A stretch of DNA of 64,000 nucleotides from Sporodiniella umbellata (lineage: Eukaryota; Mucoromycota; Mucoromycetes; Mucorales; Rhizopodaceae). The DNA is taken from the NCBI GenBank assembly GCA_025677835.1, contig JAIXMR010000024.1:186001-250000 (forward strand), given 5' to 3'. A program made the position numbers and the translations under genes. How positions within the stretch are numbered: position 1 is the first letter of the stretch; the number at the start of each line of letters is the position of its first letter. A model generated the notes under the pieces. It saw only the letters and a list, made by a program, of their open reading frames with translations, made no database searches and was not told the DNA's origin. Below are positions 12,392 through 24,673 of the stretch, one piece after another.

Positions 12392-13247
12392 ATGGCTCAT
12401 ATTGAACGTAATCAGGAAGCCACAGTCTACATTGGCAACCTCGACGAAAGATGCTCAGAGTCACTGGTCTGGGAACTTATGCTACAAGCCGGTCCAGTAG
12501 GTAACTTTCGACTTTAAATGGGCCTTGAACTGCCTTAGCTAACCCATTGTAGTTAATGTCCATTTGCCTAAAGATCGAGTAACACAGACACATCAAAGCT
12601 ATGGCTTTGTAGAGTTTTTAACAGAAGAAGACGCCGACTATGCAATGAAAATTATGAACCAGGTGCGATTATATGGTAAGCCCATTCGTGTGAACAAGGT
12701 AAAACAGTACTTTTGTTTATTGTACATTTGTGTTGTAGAAAGCAAAAGGTTTAACCTTTCTCTTTAGGCTACCTCAGATAAAAAGAATTTGGATGTTGGC
12801 GCAACATTGTTTATTGGTAACTTGGATCCTGATGTAGATGAAAAGCTACTATACGATACTTTTAGTGCTTTTGGATTGATTGTAAACACACCCAGAATAT
12901 CCAGAGATCCGGACACTGGAGCACTAAAAGGTTTTGGATTCATTAGTTTTGATAATTTTGAGTCTTCTGATGCAGCAATCCATGCTATGGATGGCCAATA
13001 TTTGATGAATAAACAGATCACATTATCGTACGCGCTCAAGAAAGATGGTAAAGGTGAACGTCACGGCTCTGCAGCGGAAAGATTGTTGGCTGCTGAGGGA
13101 AGAAAACATGTACAGATGCCAAACAGATTGTATACAGATGGCCCTCAAATGGCACCTATTGGTGGATACCCGCAAGCCCCTCAGATGCCTTCCTATCCTC
13201 CTATGGGTTACCCACCTCAACCTCAACAATATGGTGCTTGGCAATAA
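12392..13247 (+). CDS. Splicing factor 3B subunit 4 (SF3B4 / Hsh49)
   Basis: U2 snRNP SF3b component that contacts RNA near the branch site. Exons 12392-12500, 12553-12698 and 12768-13247 close to 244 aa. Two RRMs are clear: RRM1 ([21 protein letters not shown]) and RRM2 ([30 protein letters not shown]). They are followed by the family's conserved linker ([20 protein letters not shown]) and a short Pro/Gln/Tyr tail ending QQYGAWQ. The tail is much shorter than the long Pro-rich one in animals, closer to yeast Hsh49. Phase 1 and phase 0 introns match at both joins. Confidence 0.95.
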
Positions 13248-13438
13248 ATTTTTAGAAAAAGTTGTGACTAGAAACTTTTTTGTTGGCTTTCAAAATAAAT
13301 CTATTGCCTTTTTCTCCTATCTTTCTTCTGTAACTTTATTTTATTTAACTTGTTTTTTTGAAGAGGAAATCAAAAAAGCTAAGCGCAAATTGAGAAAAGC
13401 AAAAATCTGAAAGACATGAATTAAAGAGAGAAAACAAA

Positions 13439-15577
13439 ATGTCAGCTCTAACCGAAAACAAGAACAATACATCCCTGGAATTCACTAGTGGAACTATTCC
13501 CGATTTTATCCAAAAACTGTTTAGGTAACGAACCTGAAACAAAAAAAAAGTCAACAAAAGCTTAAATTATGTATAGAATGCTCGAAAATGATTCTTCTGA
13601 AAGCACATTATCCTGGGGATCAGATGGAACCACTTTCATTGTTAAGGACACTATAGAGTTCTCACGTTCCGTTTTACCTAAGCATTTCAAGCATTCGAAT
13701 TTTGCAAGTTTTGTTCGACAGCTCAACAAATATGACTTTCATAAAGTGCGGCAGCTAGAAGACAACCAAAAGCCTTACGGAGACCAAGTAGAGTAAACTA
13801 TAGAAAAGGACATAATGGAATTCTAATGGTTTGCTGTAGGCATGGGAATTTGTTCATCCTAAGTTCATTCGCCACCGGAAAGATCTGCTTGAGGAAATCA
13901 AACGAAAGGCAACTGGAGGAGCTAAGCAAGTAAAAAAAGAAGAGAGCGAAAACGAGCTTGCACCTCCTTCCGAACTGGGAAATTCCCTAGAAGAAGTACA
14001 ACAAGTTACTCAACTAATGATAAACGAGATTGAACAACTCCAGTCATCGCGTTCTGTACTAGAACAAAACATCTCTAGACTAGCTCAAACTGATGAAGAA
14101 ATTACAGCCGAGTTACAGCGTCTCAATGCAAGTTTATTAGCAAAGGACGGCCTTATTAAAAAATTTTTAAGCCTTCTGGAGTCCACCCATGGAGATGGTA
14201 CATAACATATACGGCACTTATTGTCATTCTAACTTTTTTTTTCTTTGTGAGCAGTTAATACAGACGTTCCTGAAATACAACATATGTTGGCCTCATATAA
14301 GAGAATATCAAAAGCAAACACGGAGCAAATGGAAAATCTAAATAAAGAATTAGGGCTTCCTCGTATGCACGAACATAAGGGGGTAAAACGGCTTAGACTA
14401 GATGAAATGCCAATAAAAATGCCTTTACGTGATAGCTTTGATAGTAGCTCTATCTCTGCTGCTGCCGCCGCCGCTGCTGCTAGCATGAATGCTGGCAGCT
14501 TAATTGGATCCCCGCTCAAGACAGCTGACGGTCTTACCTTTGTCACTTTGGGACGACTGTCTTCCAACATGTCTGTACGGGACAACAAGCCTGCAATAGA
14601 AATCATGGCCGCTGACCAGACGCCAACTTTAGGAACTAGTCTTCAACGGCCTACTGTGGATATGAAGCGAAAACCATCCAATGGCTTGTCTTCGCAAGTA
14701 AGCTGGACAGTTCCCCCAAGAATTCTACTTGTAGACGACGATTCAGTTTACCGGGATTTGAGCGAACGTTTATTACAAGTTTTTGGCTGCACCATAGATT
14801 TGGCTAAAGATGGTGTCGAAGCGCTTCGAATGATGGGCTTAGAAAGATACGATTTAATTTTAATGGTAACATTTAAAACAAAATGGCATGCAACTCATAT
14901 CTGAACAGGATATTGTCATGCCCAAAATGGACGGGATATCCGCTACTAGAAGTATTCGACAATACGATGCTATGACTCCCATTATATCTATGACATCTAA
15001 CTTCACTGATAATGATATTATGCAATACATTGGCAGCGGAATGACAGATATACTACCTAAGCCTTTCTCAAAACGCACATTGTTTCAAATGCTAGATAAA
15101 TATTGTGCACATTTGAAATCTATACAAAGAGTTCAAGATACTGATGTTCCCTCTTCGTCTTCATCCATACCCCGTTCATTGGATATATTACCAGCGAACG
15201 ACACAGAAAACTACTCTTCTCATTATTCGTTTCCTATACCGACATCTAGTGCTCCATCTTCTAGTACGGATTCTCCTGCCCACTCTCAGCCTCCGGCACC
15301 TAACTCCAACCCTGTCAATAGTTGCCCAACATCATCAGCACCTACGGTATTTCCTCTCGCCCCTTACCCCTACCCAATTACCATGAACTCAGTATCGTCC
15401 GAGGCAAATAACAGTAACACAAGTCAGGTTGGTCAAAATGATATACCTAATATCACATTTTGGCCACAGCAACCTAATCAGCACCAAGACACCCCTCCTG
15501 CGATCGTTGCAAACGACGGGAAATTTACATGGGCAATGCCCACAAGTCAAAGACCGCAACAATCTCAAAACCCATAA
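13439..15577 (+). CDS. SKN7: Skn7/Prr1-type HSF-domain response regulator
   Basis: Transcription factor at the end of a two-component phosphorelay, linked in fungi to oxidative and cell-wall stress. Exons 13439-13524, 13577-13787, 13840-14197, 14255-14865 and 14909-15577 close to 644 aa. Order: HSF-type DNA-binding domain (FIQKLFRMLEND, LPKHFKHSNFASFVRQLNKY), a coiled coil of about 60 residues (INEIEQLQSSRSVLEQNISR), an Ala8 run, then a receiver domain. The receiver has the acidic DDD pocket (ILLVDDDSVYRD), the phospho-acceptor Asp in DIVMPKMDG, Thr in SMTSN and Lys in PKPFSK. The last intron falls immediately before DIVMPKMDG, so retaining it would destroy the phosphorylation site. The Ser/Pro-rich tail after the receiver is unconserved. 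Confidence 0.95.
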
Positions 15578-15629
15578 ACATGGCCGGCATTTTCTTGGAT
15601 TTTTTGCCTTTGAAATTTTGGATATACAT

Positions 15630-15633
<4 letters not shown>

Positions 15634-15665
<32 letters not shown>
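15634..15665. repeat. (TA)n microsatellite between convergent stops
   Basis: About 16 TA units in the 103-nt gap between the SKN7 stop (15577) and the PEX13 stop (15681). It lies in the 3' UTRs of both genes. Confidence 0.9.
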
Positions 15666-15667
<2 letters not shown>

Positions 15668-15680
15668 GTGTTATATGCGT

Positions 15681-16817
15681 TTAATAAATTTGTACATGAT
15701 TGGCCGGAAAGATACCTATCACTCCGTTGGGCAGTCTTCCTTGCCACCAATCACAAGGAAGGCCAGAGACTGGGTCTATTTTAGATAAAATTTGAATATC
15801 GTCTCCTTGCCGAATGTTTAATTCCATGGGATTTTCGCCATGAAACGTATGAATCACTCTTGCTAGTTCTACAGGACCGCCATACTGTGGAACCATCATG
15901 CGCTCTTGTTTTAGTCGATGAGATCTCTCTAGGAGTTTATATATCAAATATGGCAAACTAGTAACAATAGCAAGAAATACAATGATGGGGCCCCGTCTTC
16001 GCTGGAGGGGTTCTGTTTTGGCTTCTACTTCTCCACTCGTTTCTTCTAGTTCATTTTTGGTGTGTGACGTTTCATCTTTAGGAGACTCGCCATCAGGTAA
16101 TAGTTCAGCTGGCATTGTTTTGCCTGTGAGCTTATAGTATTGCCTCTTGAGCCACCTTAGTAATCCAAACAGGTTGAATATATTCCCCAGATAATGTCTC
16201 AAATTTCCAAACTGCTCTGCCACACCTACCATCGCCATAAAGCTAGAGTGCGTTGCCATATAAGTAGAGTCGAGCATTTGGGCGAAACCGCCGAATGCTT
16301 GCACAATGGATCCGATGACATCAAACGTTGCCCGTGTGCTAGACTCCATCTGCTGTAGTGGTGTTTCTCCCATCATCCCCATTCCATTGTTATATCCCAT
16401 TCGATTGTATGGCGAAAGACTGTTGTAACCCCCATAGCCGCCTCCGTATCCGCTTCCATATCCACCATAACCACTACCATAACCACTACCATAGCCGCTA
16501 CCATAGCCGCCGCTATAACCGCTGCCATAGCCCATTCGGTTATATGGGCTACTGTAAGAGTTCATCATTCCGCTTCCGTAACTAGTGTTGTTAAAATTTG
16601 ATGTCCCATACCCTGCTATGTGGTTTTTCTTGTTTCAATATTCACTTTTTTTTTAAAAAAAGAAAAAACAATTTTTTTTACCATTATAATTTGAAGACAT
16701 AGTGGAAGGTCGGTTTGGCACAGTGGGTACTGTTTCTGTACTATTCGTTACTGTTGCTACAGCCGATCCTGTGTTGGTTGTGTTGTTTACTTCCCAGGGT
16801 TTTGGAGGTGATGGCAT
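15681..16817 (-). CDS. PEX13: Peroxisomal import protein PEX13
   Basis: Peroxisomal membrane docking factor for PTS1/PTS2 receptors. Exons 16817-16682 and 16615-15681 close to 356 aa. The start MPSPPKPWEV matches the conserved Pex13 N-terminal peptide. Next comes a Gly/Tyr/Ser repeat region (units like GYGSGY, nucleotides about 16435-16560), a conserved central membrane part (ESSTRATFDVIGSIVQAFGGFAQML), another hydrophobic stretch (PIIVFLAIVTSLPYLIYKL) and a C-terminal SH3 domain (ARVIHTFHGENPMELNIRQGD, WWQGRLPNGVIGIFPANHV). The intron (16681-16616) contains one of the T/A palindromes. Convergent with SKN7 and divergent from MIP1. Confidence 0.95.
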
Positions 16818-17375
16818 TTATTAAATGTGAAAGAAAAAGATAAAAAAAAACTTAAAAAAGTTATGTAATGATGGGAAAACGGAGTGTGAATAAAACGATT
16901 TTCATGTGCCAGTCTGCTTTTCCATAGAGGCAAGCGCTTTGATTTAGTATTTCGACACACCTTTTTTGTGGCCATACAAACAATTTATAAGGTACACAAA
17001 CAACATCTCAGTTTTCTTACCTTTTTTTTTCTTTGTAGAATTCACTGTCGTATCGCAGTAAACAACCCTATTTAATTTCTTGGGGTTTGAATTTCCTGCA
17101 TTGTAGCTTTCATTGGCTCTCAAAATTCGCTTGGGATAGAGAAAGGTACTAAGCCATGTAAAGCTAAGAATGAATAAAAGCATAAAAGTTTACACAGCCA
17201 AATATATAGCTGATAAATAATCGATCGGATGAACACAAGAAAAGAATCTTCTGGGCACGTTTAAAAAGATTTTGAATAACATTTCAGGAACGCAAAAAAA
17301 AAAAAAAAAAAAAAAGTGACTGCTAAACAATGCAATTTTTTTGTGGAAAGAAAATTTGCACTTCTTTTGACATCT
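16818..17375. promoter_or_regulatory. Divergent intergenic region PEX13 / MIP1
   Basis: About 560 nt between divergent start codons. It contains an A21 run near 17296. Two short minus-strand frames (17183-16787) could be joined by an intron but show nothing I recognise. Confidence 0.5.
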
Positions 17376-20300
17376 ATGATTGCATGCAGATCGGCTGTGC
17401 AGACAACTTTTCGAGGAGCCTCTAGAAAACAATGGACATTAACAGCGTTTAGGAGATTTTTAACAAATAAGAGTAAGGTTTTTTATGCCCCTACTTCGGC
17501 CTGTTCTTTCTATTAATCAATAGAAATATTCTTTCGCTAGCCAAAATCAACCCAGCCCATGTTCAGCTTCTTTCGCCTTTGATTCAAGAGCAGATTTTTG
17601 AACCATATCCGGAACACACTTCTGAAAATCCAGAAGAACTAAAAAAAAAAGAGTATGCAAAAGAACATCTAAAACTGCAAGATATTTGGGGGAAGTCGTC
17701 TCAGATAGAGGATCCTATTGAGATAAAGCTACCCAAACTTTTGGGAAATAACTTGGAGGAGCATTTTATTAGAATTGGCTTGGAACAATCCGAGCCCTAT
17801 CTAACACAATGCGAGAAACTAGCTCAAGTCGAATTACCACCTACACCTAGAAAATGGAAAAAAGTAGCAGGATGGACAAGATACGGAAACGATGGCAAAA
17901 TAAGCTCTGTCGACTACCCGTTAGAGGATTCTCTAGTATTTGATGTAGAAGTAATGATGTCTGAGGGAAAACATCCTACAATTGCCACAGCTGTTTCTGA
18001 GAAAGCTTGGTACTCATGGACATCACCCTATCTATTGGATCGTACGCAGCCAAAAGAGCAATTGATACCTCTTGGAAGAGGCAAAGAAAAGATTGTAGTT
18101 GGCCATAATGTAGGTTACGATCGTGCTCGAATTGCTGAGGAGTATAGTCCAATAGAAACCAATATCAAATATGTTGACACTATGAGCTTACATATTGCAG
18201 TGGCAGGATTATGCTCTCAACAAAGGCCTGCATGGAGCGCAGAGCTTAAACGCAGAAATCCTGACTCAATCGATACAGTAGATCGAGCAATACCAACAGA
18301 AGTTGCCGTCGGGGAAAATAAGTTTTTTGACGTGAGTGCACTTAACAGTCTGAAAGACGTTGCCAAATTTCACTGTAAAATAACCATGGACAAATCGCAA
18401 CGATCGGTTTTTGAAACAGGAACACTAGACGATGTCAATACCGACTTTGACGTACTGATGGATTACTGCGCTAAGGATGTTACGCTTACACACCAAGTCT
18501 ATCAACATGTATTCCCTAAATTTCGCAAGAACTGCCCTCATCCAGTCTCTTTCGCTGGTATGCTTCATATGGGTAGTTCTTTTTTGACTGTATCAGAACG
18601 ATGGGAAGAGTATTTAGAAAGCTCTTCCAACAAACATAACGAGTTGAGTGATATGTTGGACATCAAGCTGAACGACTTGGCTGAAAAAGCCCGTAGCTTG
18701 GTAGATACACCAGAGAGTTGGCAAAACGACCCTTGGCTAAGTCAGCTTGACTGGTTTGTAAATCCTAGACAGAGAAAACTGAAAGGACAACCAAAGTGGT
18801 ATAAAGATTCCTATGACAGCAAAGTGGGAGCCTTTAAAATTTCCACACGGTCACGCATCGCACCCATTCTATTGAGACTTAAATGGCAAGGCTATCCCTT
18901 ACACCATTTGGCTTCGTATGGTTGGTGTTTCAAGGTTCAAACATCTGAAGTAGTGAAAGAGCAAATACAAAAAGCAGTATTTAAAGATGATGAACACTAC
19001 TATATAAAGGTGCCACACAAAGACGGACATGATGCAAACTGTGGAAATCCACTGGCCAAAGGGTATATCGGCTCATTTGAAGACAAGATTTTAACTTCGG
19101 AATACGAAGCAGCTAAGGAGGCATTGGAGCTAAATGCTATGTCTGCTTATTGGATCAGCTCAAGAGAAAGAATTCTCAATCAATTTGTTATTTGGGATAA
19201 TAACCCCTGTGTTGACATGGGGTTAAACCGAAAACATACTGGAAAGTATGGTATTATCTTGCCTCAAATGGTCACTATGGGGACCATCACTAGACGCGCT
19301 GTAGAAAGAACTTGGCTGACGGCTAGTAACGCAAAAAAAAACCGCATTGGGTCTGAGTTGAAATCCATGGTGCAGGCACCGGATGGGTATAAGATTGTAG
19401 GCGCAGATGTAGACTCAGAAGAACTTTGGATTTCCAGCGTAATTGGCGACTCACAGTTCGGCTTTCATGGGGCTACAGCTTTAGGTTGGATGACTTTACA
19501 AGGCACAAAGTCAGAAGGCACAGATTTACATAGCAAAACTGCAAATATTCTAGGGATTAGTAGAGATAAAGCCAAGATTTTTAATTATGCAAGAATCTAC
19601 GGAGCTGGTGTTAAATATGCAACTAGTCTTTTGCTGCAATATAGCCAAGGAATGGATCCCTCAACAGCTGAAAAACGCGCTTTGGATCTTTATTCTAATA
19701 CAAAAGGCGAAAAGGAACATTCTAAAACCAATGCTTTTGGTCGACCTTTTTGGCATGGAGGCTCTGAAAGTTACATGTTCAATGCACTGGAAGATATTGC
19801 CTTATCAAAAGACCCTCGCACACCCATTTTAGGATGTTCTATCACAGATGCATTAAAGCCCCGATATACTGGAACACAGTTTTTGACATCTAGAGTTAAT
19901 TGGGTAGTCCAGTCTTCAGGTGTTGACTACTTACACCTTTTGATTGTTTCGATGCGCCACTTGATCAAAAAGTACGAGATCGACGCTCGGTTCATGTTAT
20001 CGGTACATGATGAAGTACGCTACTTGACGACAGAGAAAGATCAGCACAGAACTGCCCTTGCCCTTCAAATTTCTAACTTATGGACAAGGGCACTCTTTAG
20101 TTATAAGCTGGGCATTCTCAACTTACCACAGGTAGTTTTTTAAAACAACGTATAACTTTTTTTTAAAAAAAAGAACAAATGAAATAGAGTGTTGCCTTTT
20201 TTTCTGCAGTTGATGTTGATCATGTTTTAAGAAAAGAGCCAAATATGACATGCTTAACACCTTCCAATGAAAATATGATACCAGAAGGCAGTACTTATAG

Positions 20301-20589
20301 CTTGCACGATACCATCCAAGCAATTACATCTGAACTTAAAGACGCCTCAGACGACTGCCTATTAGGTGAGTCAAAGCATTCTGGTGGAAGCTTTGTGGAT
20401 GAAGAAACTGTCAAATCTCTTTTGGAAATATTCAAAAGTAAAACAAAGGAGCTCGACTTGGACTTTGTGAAGGCACAGATGTATAAGAACTTTAGAAAAA
20501 CTTCTCCACTCTCAGCAAAAGCTAGTCAAGTAACTGAACGCAAAATTCCCAGAACACGAAAAAACATGGAGGCCATGCTTATGAGATAG
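17376..20589 (+). CDS. MIP1: Mitochondrial DNA polymerase gamma, catalytic subunit
   Basis: Replicates and proofreads mitochondrial DNA. Exons 17376-17472, 17541-20131 and 20188-20589 close to 1,029 aa. The first exon encodes a basic, Ser/Arg-rich mitochondrial targeting sequence (MIACRSAVQTTFRGASRKQW). Exonuclease motifs: FDVEV (Exo I), GHNVGYDRARIAEEY (Exo II) and DYCAKDV (Exo III). Polymerase motifs: VGADVDSEELW (A), RDKAKIFNYARIYGAG (B) and SVHDEVRYL (C). All catalytic acids are present. Without the last intron the frame stops soon after LPQ at 20143; splicing restores SVAFFSAVDVDHVLRKE and the family C-terminal extension, ending RKNMEAMLMR. That intron carries a T8A8 palindrome. Domain evidence is decisive; only the exact first-intron ends are inferred. 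Confidence 0.96.
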
Positions 20590-20963
20590 ATTTTTTTTAA
20601 AAAAAAATCAAATTGCCGTTGCTTGTTGACCTTTTTTTTTTTTTTTTTTTTTTTTGGTTCATTTTTTTTGCTTGTGATGAAATCAGATTTAAGTTTTATA
20701 TTACTATTTTTACATGTTTTAAGATCTTATGTTTTGGACTACTTCATTATTAATCACTTGCTTTATGCAGGAACATCCGCCTTTTTATGTTTCTGATAAG
20801 AAATTCCTTGTTTTTCAACTACCTTTTTAAGCCTTACTTCAATCATACTCTTATAGATTTTCTTCTTTCCTAATAGTAGAATTTCAAGCCAAAGTAGGGA
20901 CAAACAAAAGTTCAACTACGGTAGTTACTTTGTTCCGTTGTATAGCGTGCATTAAAAAAGCAA
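20590..20963. other. Intergenic MIP1 / S9B peptidase
   Basis: 374 nt with a T8A9 palindrome at 20591-20607 immediately after the MIP1 stop, and a T26 run at about 20630-20655 that may mark MIP1 3' processing. The rest is presumed promoter. Confidence 0.5.
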
Positions 20964-23810
20964 ATGACCCCGCTCAAAACAAAACGTATCTACTATTATT
21001 GTTTTTGGGTATTTTGTTTTGCTTTGGCTTATTTTTTAATGAATTGTTCTTGGGAGTTCATTCGGAATCAAGTGAAAGAGTTTAAATTTAATCTCCAAAC
21101 CTTCTACCCGTTGCAGGTGTTTGCCATCGTAAAGGACTTTGTTTTTGATTCTTCCAGCAATCTATATTTTTTGTCTGATCACCTTGCCCTTGCCAATGAA
21201 ATCAATCCAAATAGACAACTGCAATTATACAAAATAAGTTTTAATTTAGGTATTGGAAAAAAACAAAAGAATTACCATCACTCATGCAAATAGAGCTCTG
21301 CAGTAAACAATTAAATATCGACGAAAACATGACTACAGCAGAATACCTCACAGCCTGTAGCCAGATACCCACCTTAAAATTGGAACCTTTATTTGAAGAA
21401 TATAGCCAAGGAAGTTTTAGAGCACGTTTTCGAGTTCAAGGTATGACTAGTTTTGCTATAAAAGACAATATTATTATGTTTACCTCCAAGAACTCTATAT
21501 ATATCTCAAAGGCTGAACAAGTAATACCACAATTCTCTAAGACAATCAGTTGAACTTATGTCCAAATAGATCCCCACTTTGATACCCTTCAAGTCCAACC
21601 ACTTATACAATGAGTCTTTTGAACGTACGGATCCTAAGGTTGGAGGGAACCAGAACAATATGATTGCATTTATTCGAGAAAGAGATATATGGGTTGCAGA
21701 TTTTCTTGGGAATGAGAGGCAGCTGACATTTTGCTCTGATAATTCAGAAGACCCTACTCTAAATTGTGGTGGAGTAGAGTATATGATGCAAGTAAAATAT
21801 AAAACGTTACTTGAAGTCCCTTTATCTGCTTTTAACAATCGTTTTCATTAGGAGGAATTTCATCGCTCCACTGGTTACTATTGGGCACCAGCTAATTCTA
21901 ATGAATTGACGGAAAGGATTGTGTATCTAGAGACATCTGAAGATCAAGTTGAGCAATTTTGGATATCGAAGCAAGAAAACCCCCCTAAGATACAGGAGCC
22001 TTCCAATAAGAAAGAATCCATCCGATACCCTTACGCCGGCAAAAAAAACGCCGTCAGCAAGATAAAAATTATTGAATTTGACTCTACAGAAATTGTACAC
22101 AAGCAGCTTACACGAGATCTCCAATCACAGTTTCCTTGGGTGGAGTACATTGTACGATTTGGTTGGTTTTCAGATGGGAAAAAGTAAGTCACAATGTCGA
22201 GAACTTCTCATTAACGTAACCAGTATTTGGGTTCAAATATTGTCCCGCGATCAAAAAAAAACAGCCCTGATTAAGCTAAGTTTACACCAATTTTCTTATT
22301 CTTGCGAAGAGACTGCAGAAATTCTCTGGGAAGAGACTAACGATGCTTGGGTCAATATCTCTGATGTGTACTATTTCATGAGCGACTGCAACAGTAAAAA
22401 TGTCAGTTTTGTTTGGAGTTCTGAGAAGATCAGTGGATTCCGACACCTTTATTATGTCCAAAAAGAAAAGAACAGTGACCCTGTTATAGTTCAATTAACG
22501 GAAGGAGAATGGTGCTGTATAGACAAGCCAATATATGTAGATGAATCCCGCCGCTTAGTTTACTTTTCAGCAAATGCGGATACACCGCTTGAATGTCATT
22601 TTTATGTTGTCTCCCTTACCACTCCACAAAAAGGAATTAAGCGTCTTACAAAACTGGGATTCAGCCATACTGTGACCATGAATATGCCAGATTATTTTGT
22701 TGATTGCTTTTCATCTTTAAATACGCCAAAAGTCATGCTAGTTCAACATATCCAGCACGGTGATAGTTTTCTATCTGGGCTAATACTTCCATACTGCCAA
22801 TTGAAGCGAAAACATTGTTCGGACACACTCCTTTTGAAGCAAAAAAGAATAGAAAGTATAAGCCAGACAGCCGTCAGTCAAAGCTTCCTTCACCAAGGGG
22901 AAATTTTTAGTTTTGATACTTCAGACGGTAAATTAGAATGTTAACATTTCTTTAGACTATAGTCTTGACTTGTTGTATAGGTGTGACACTATACGGGTGT
23001 TTATATAAGCCGCGTTTTTATAAGGCCGGTTGCAGTTACCCAACTTTGCTTCATATTTACGGCGGCCCCAAATGTCAAATGGTCATGAATGATTTCAAAT
23101 TTCCACGCTTGATTCGGTATCTGATGTCTGTCTATTTTGGTTTTGCTGTTGTGATTATTGATAGTCGAGGATCCTGTGATCGGGGATTAAAGTTTGAATC
23201 ACACATTCAGGAGCGTTTGGGCACTGTAGAATTAAAAGATCAGATAGAAGGGCTTCGGTACTTAGAGAGCACTAAATTTGCAGCTGAGAAGACAGACAAG
23301 GAGGAGTGTGTAAGTGTGGTTGACTTGAATAAACTGGCTGTTACAGGCTGGTCTTACGGTGGCTATCTTTCGCTTATGGCATTAGCTCAATACTCTGAGG
23401 TTTTCAAAATGGCAATTGCAGGGGCTCCGGTAACACAATGGGAACTTTACGATGCTGCTTACACAGAAAGATATATGGGTATGCCTTATGAAAATCAAAA
23501 AGCCTATGCGCAAAGTAGCGTTTTACAGTATATAAAAGGTTTTCCGGACAGGTATGTTAGAATAAGTCTTTTTAATATACTGATTTTCGTTGTCCCTGTA
23601 AATAGTGGATATAGGTTATTGATAGCTCATGGGCTGATAGATGAAAACGTACATTTTAGAAACACAGAAACCTTAGTTGCTGAGTTAGTTAAGCACAACA
23701 AGCACCACTATTTGCAAGTGTATCCTACGGAAAAGCATGGTCTAAGGCATGCTAGTGTCAACGAACATTTTGAAACTCTCATGTTTTATTGGCTTCTCAA
23801 CTATTTGTAA
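20964..23810 (+). CDS. DPP8/9-like S9B dipeptidyl peptidase
   Basis: Serine peptidase with an N-terminal beta-propeller and an alpha/beta-hydrolase domain. Seven exons (20964-21249, 21294-21520, 21570-21791, 21852-22183, 22224-22927, 22981-23551, 23606-23810) close to 848 aa. The catalytic triad is visible: Ser in GWSYGG, Asp in LIDENVHF and His in EKHGLRH. Propeller landmarks (RERDIWVAD, YRYP-like SIRYPYAG, FPWVEYIVRFGWFSDGK, GFSHTV) follow the DPP8/9 order rather than yeast Ste13/Dap2. Two oddities. A 19-residue hydrophobic stretch follows MTPLKTKR, suggesting a signal anchor where DPP8/9 are cytosolic. The propeller Glu-Glu pair that binds the substrate N-terminus reads Leu-Glu (VYLETSED). 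The 5' end is the least certain part. Confidence 0.88.
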
Positions 23811-23969
23811 ATAAAAGTAAATAAAGAAGAAAGAAGATCAACTGATTCATTCATATGACTTAACAATCTCGCGCACGTCCGTTTTCGGAGACCCAATCAT
23901 AACAATAGAGCTTAGTAAATTAGTAGCTCTTACGCTTTTTCTTTTCACATTCATAATAAAGAAAAAAAA

Positions 23970-24673
23970 ATGCTATCTTTATCGAAAAAATTTGACTTAG
24001 CTGACCATCCGACCCAAAACACCATTTTGCTTATAGCTTCACTATTGAAACGAATGACAGAATTCAACGATATGTTCAATAAGGATCTGTCGAGCCCACC
24101 TACACAGTTTCATTCTCGATTTATACCTTCTATCGATATCCTGTCCTATTTGACCTTAATATCTAGATATTGCCCTTGCAGAAATGAGTGCTTTTTGAGC
24201 CTGCTTGTTTATTTCGATCGTATGTCTAAAAGGTCGTTTAGTCTAGCTCGGAAACCTTTTATGATTGACTCTTTTAGCATTCATCGTTTGATTATTACTG
24301 GTATCATGCTAGCATCAAAGTTTTTTAGCGACACATTCTATACAAACAAGTTTTATGCTAAGGTAAACATTATTTTAAAAGGCAAGTAAACTCAAGTTTT
24401 TGTTAGGTGGGCGGATTGCCTCTTGCTGAGTTAAATCTTCTTGAAATAGAGTTTCTCAAATTGAACGACTTCAACATCACAGTATCTGTGGACGAATTAC
24501 AGCGTTATGGCGACCAACTAATAAGTACACAATTAGTTCAAAACTACTACTGTCAAAGTTTCTACACAAAAGGATATACCTCTAGTGGAAACCCAGGGAT
24601 GGCTAGTTGCAATAAGCTCACATATTACCACACACCACTGGCTTACTCTCCCTATATTCATATGGCCATCTAA
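23970..24673 (+). CDS. Pho80/Pcl-type cyclin
   Basis: Partner of a Pho85/CDK5-like kinase, typically acting in nutrient or cell-cycle control. Exons 23970-24362 and 24407-24673 close to 219 aa. The cyclin box is clear: LLIASLLKRMTEFND, FHSRFIPSIDILSYLTLISRY, LLVYFDRM, IDSFSIHRLIITGIMLASKF, and after the intron YAKVGGLPLAELNLLEIEFL with LNDFNITVSVDELQRY. The intron sits at the family's very conserved K/VGG junction. The C-terminal 40 residues (QSFYTKGYTSSGN onward) are unconserved. The 159-nt gap to the upstream peptidase stop must hold its promoter. Confidence 0.93.

Noticed and set aside
16787..17183. Two minus-strand frames that an intron could join
   Set aside because: A GTAAG donor and AG acceptor exist, but the product (hydrophobic start, Lys-rich middle) has no recognised homologue; probably PEX13 5' flank.
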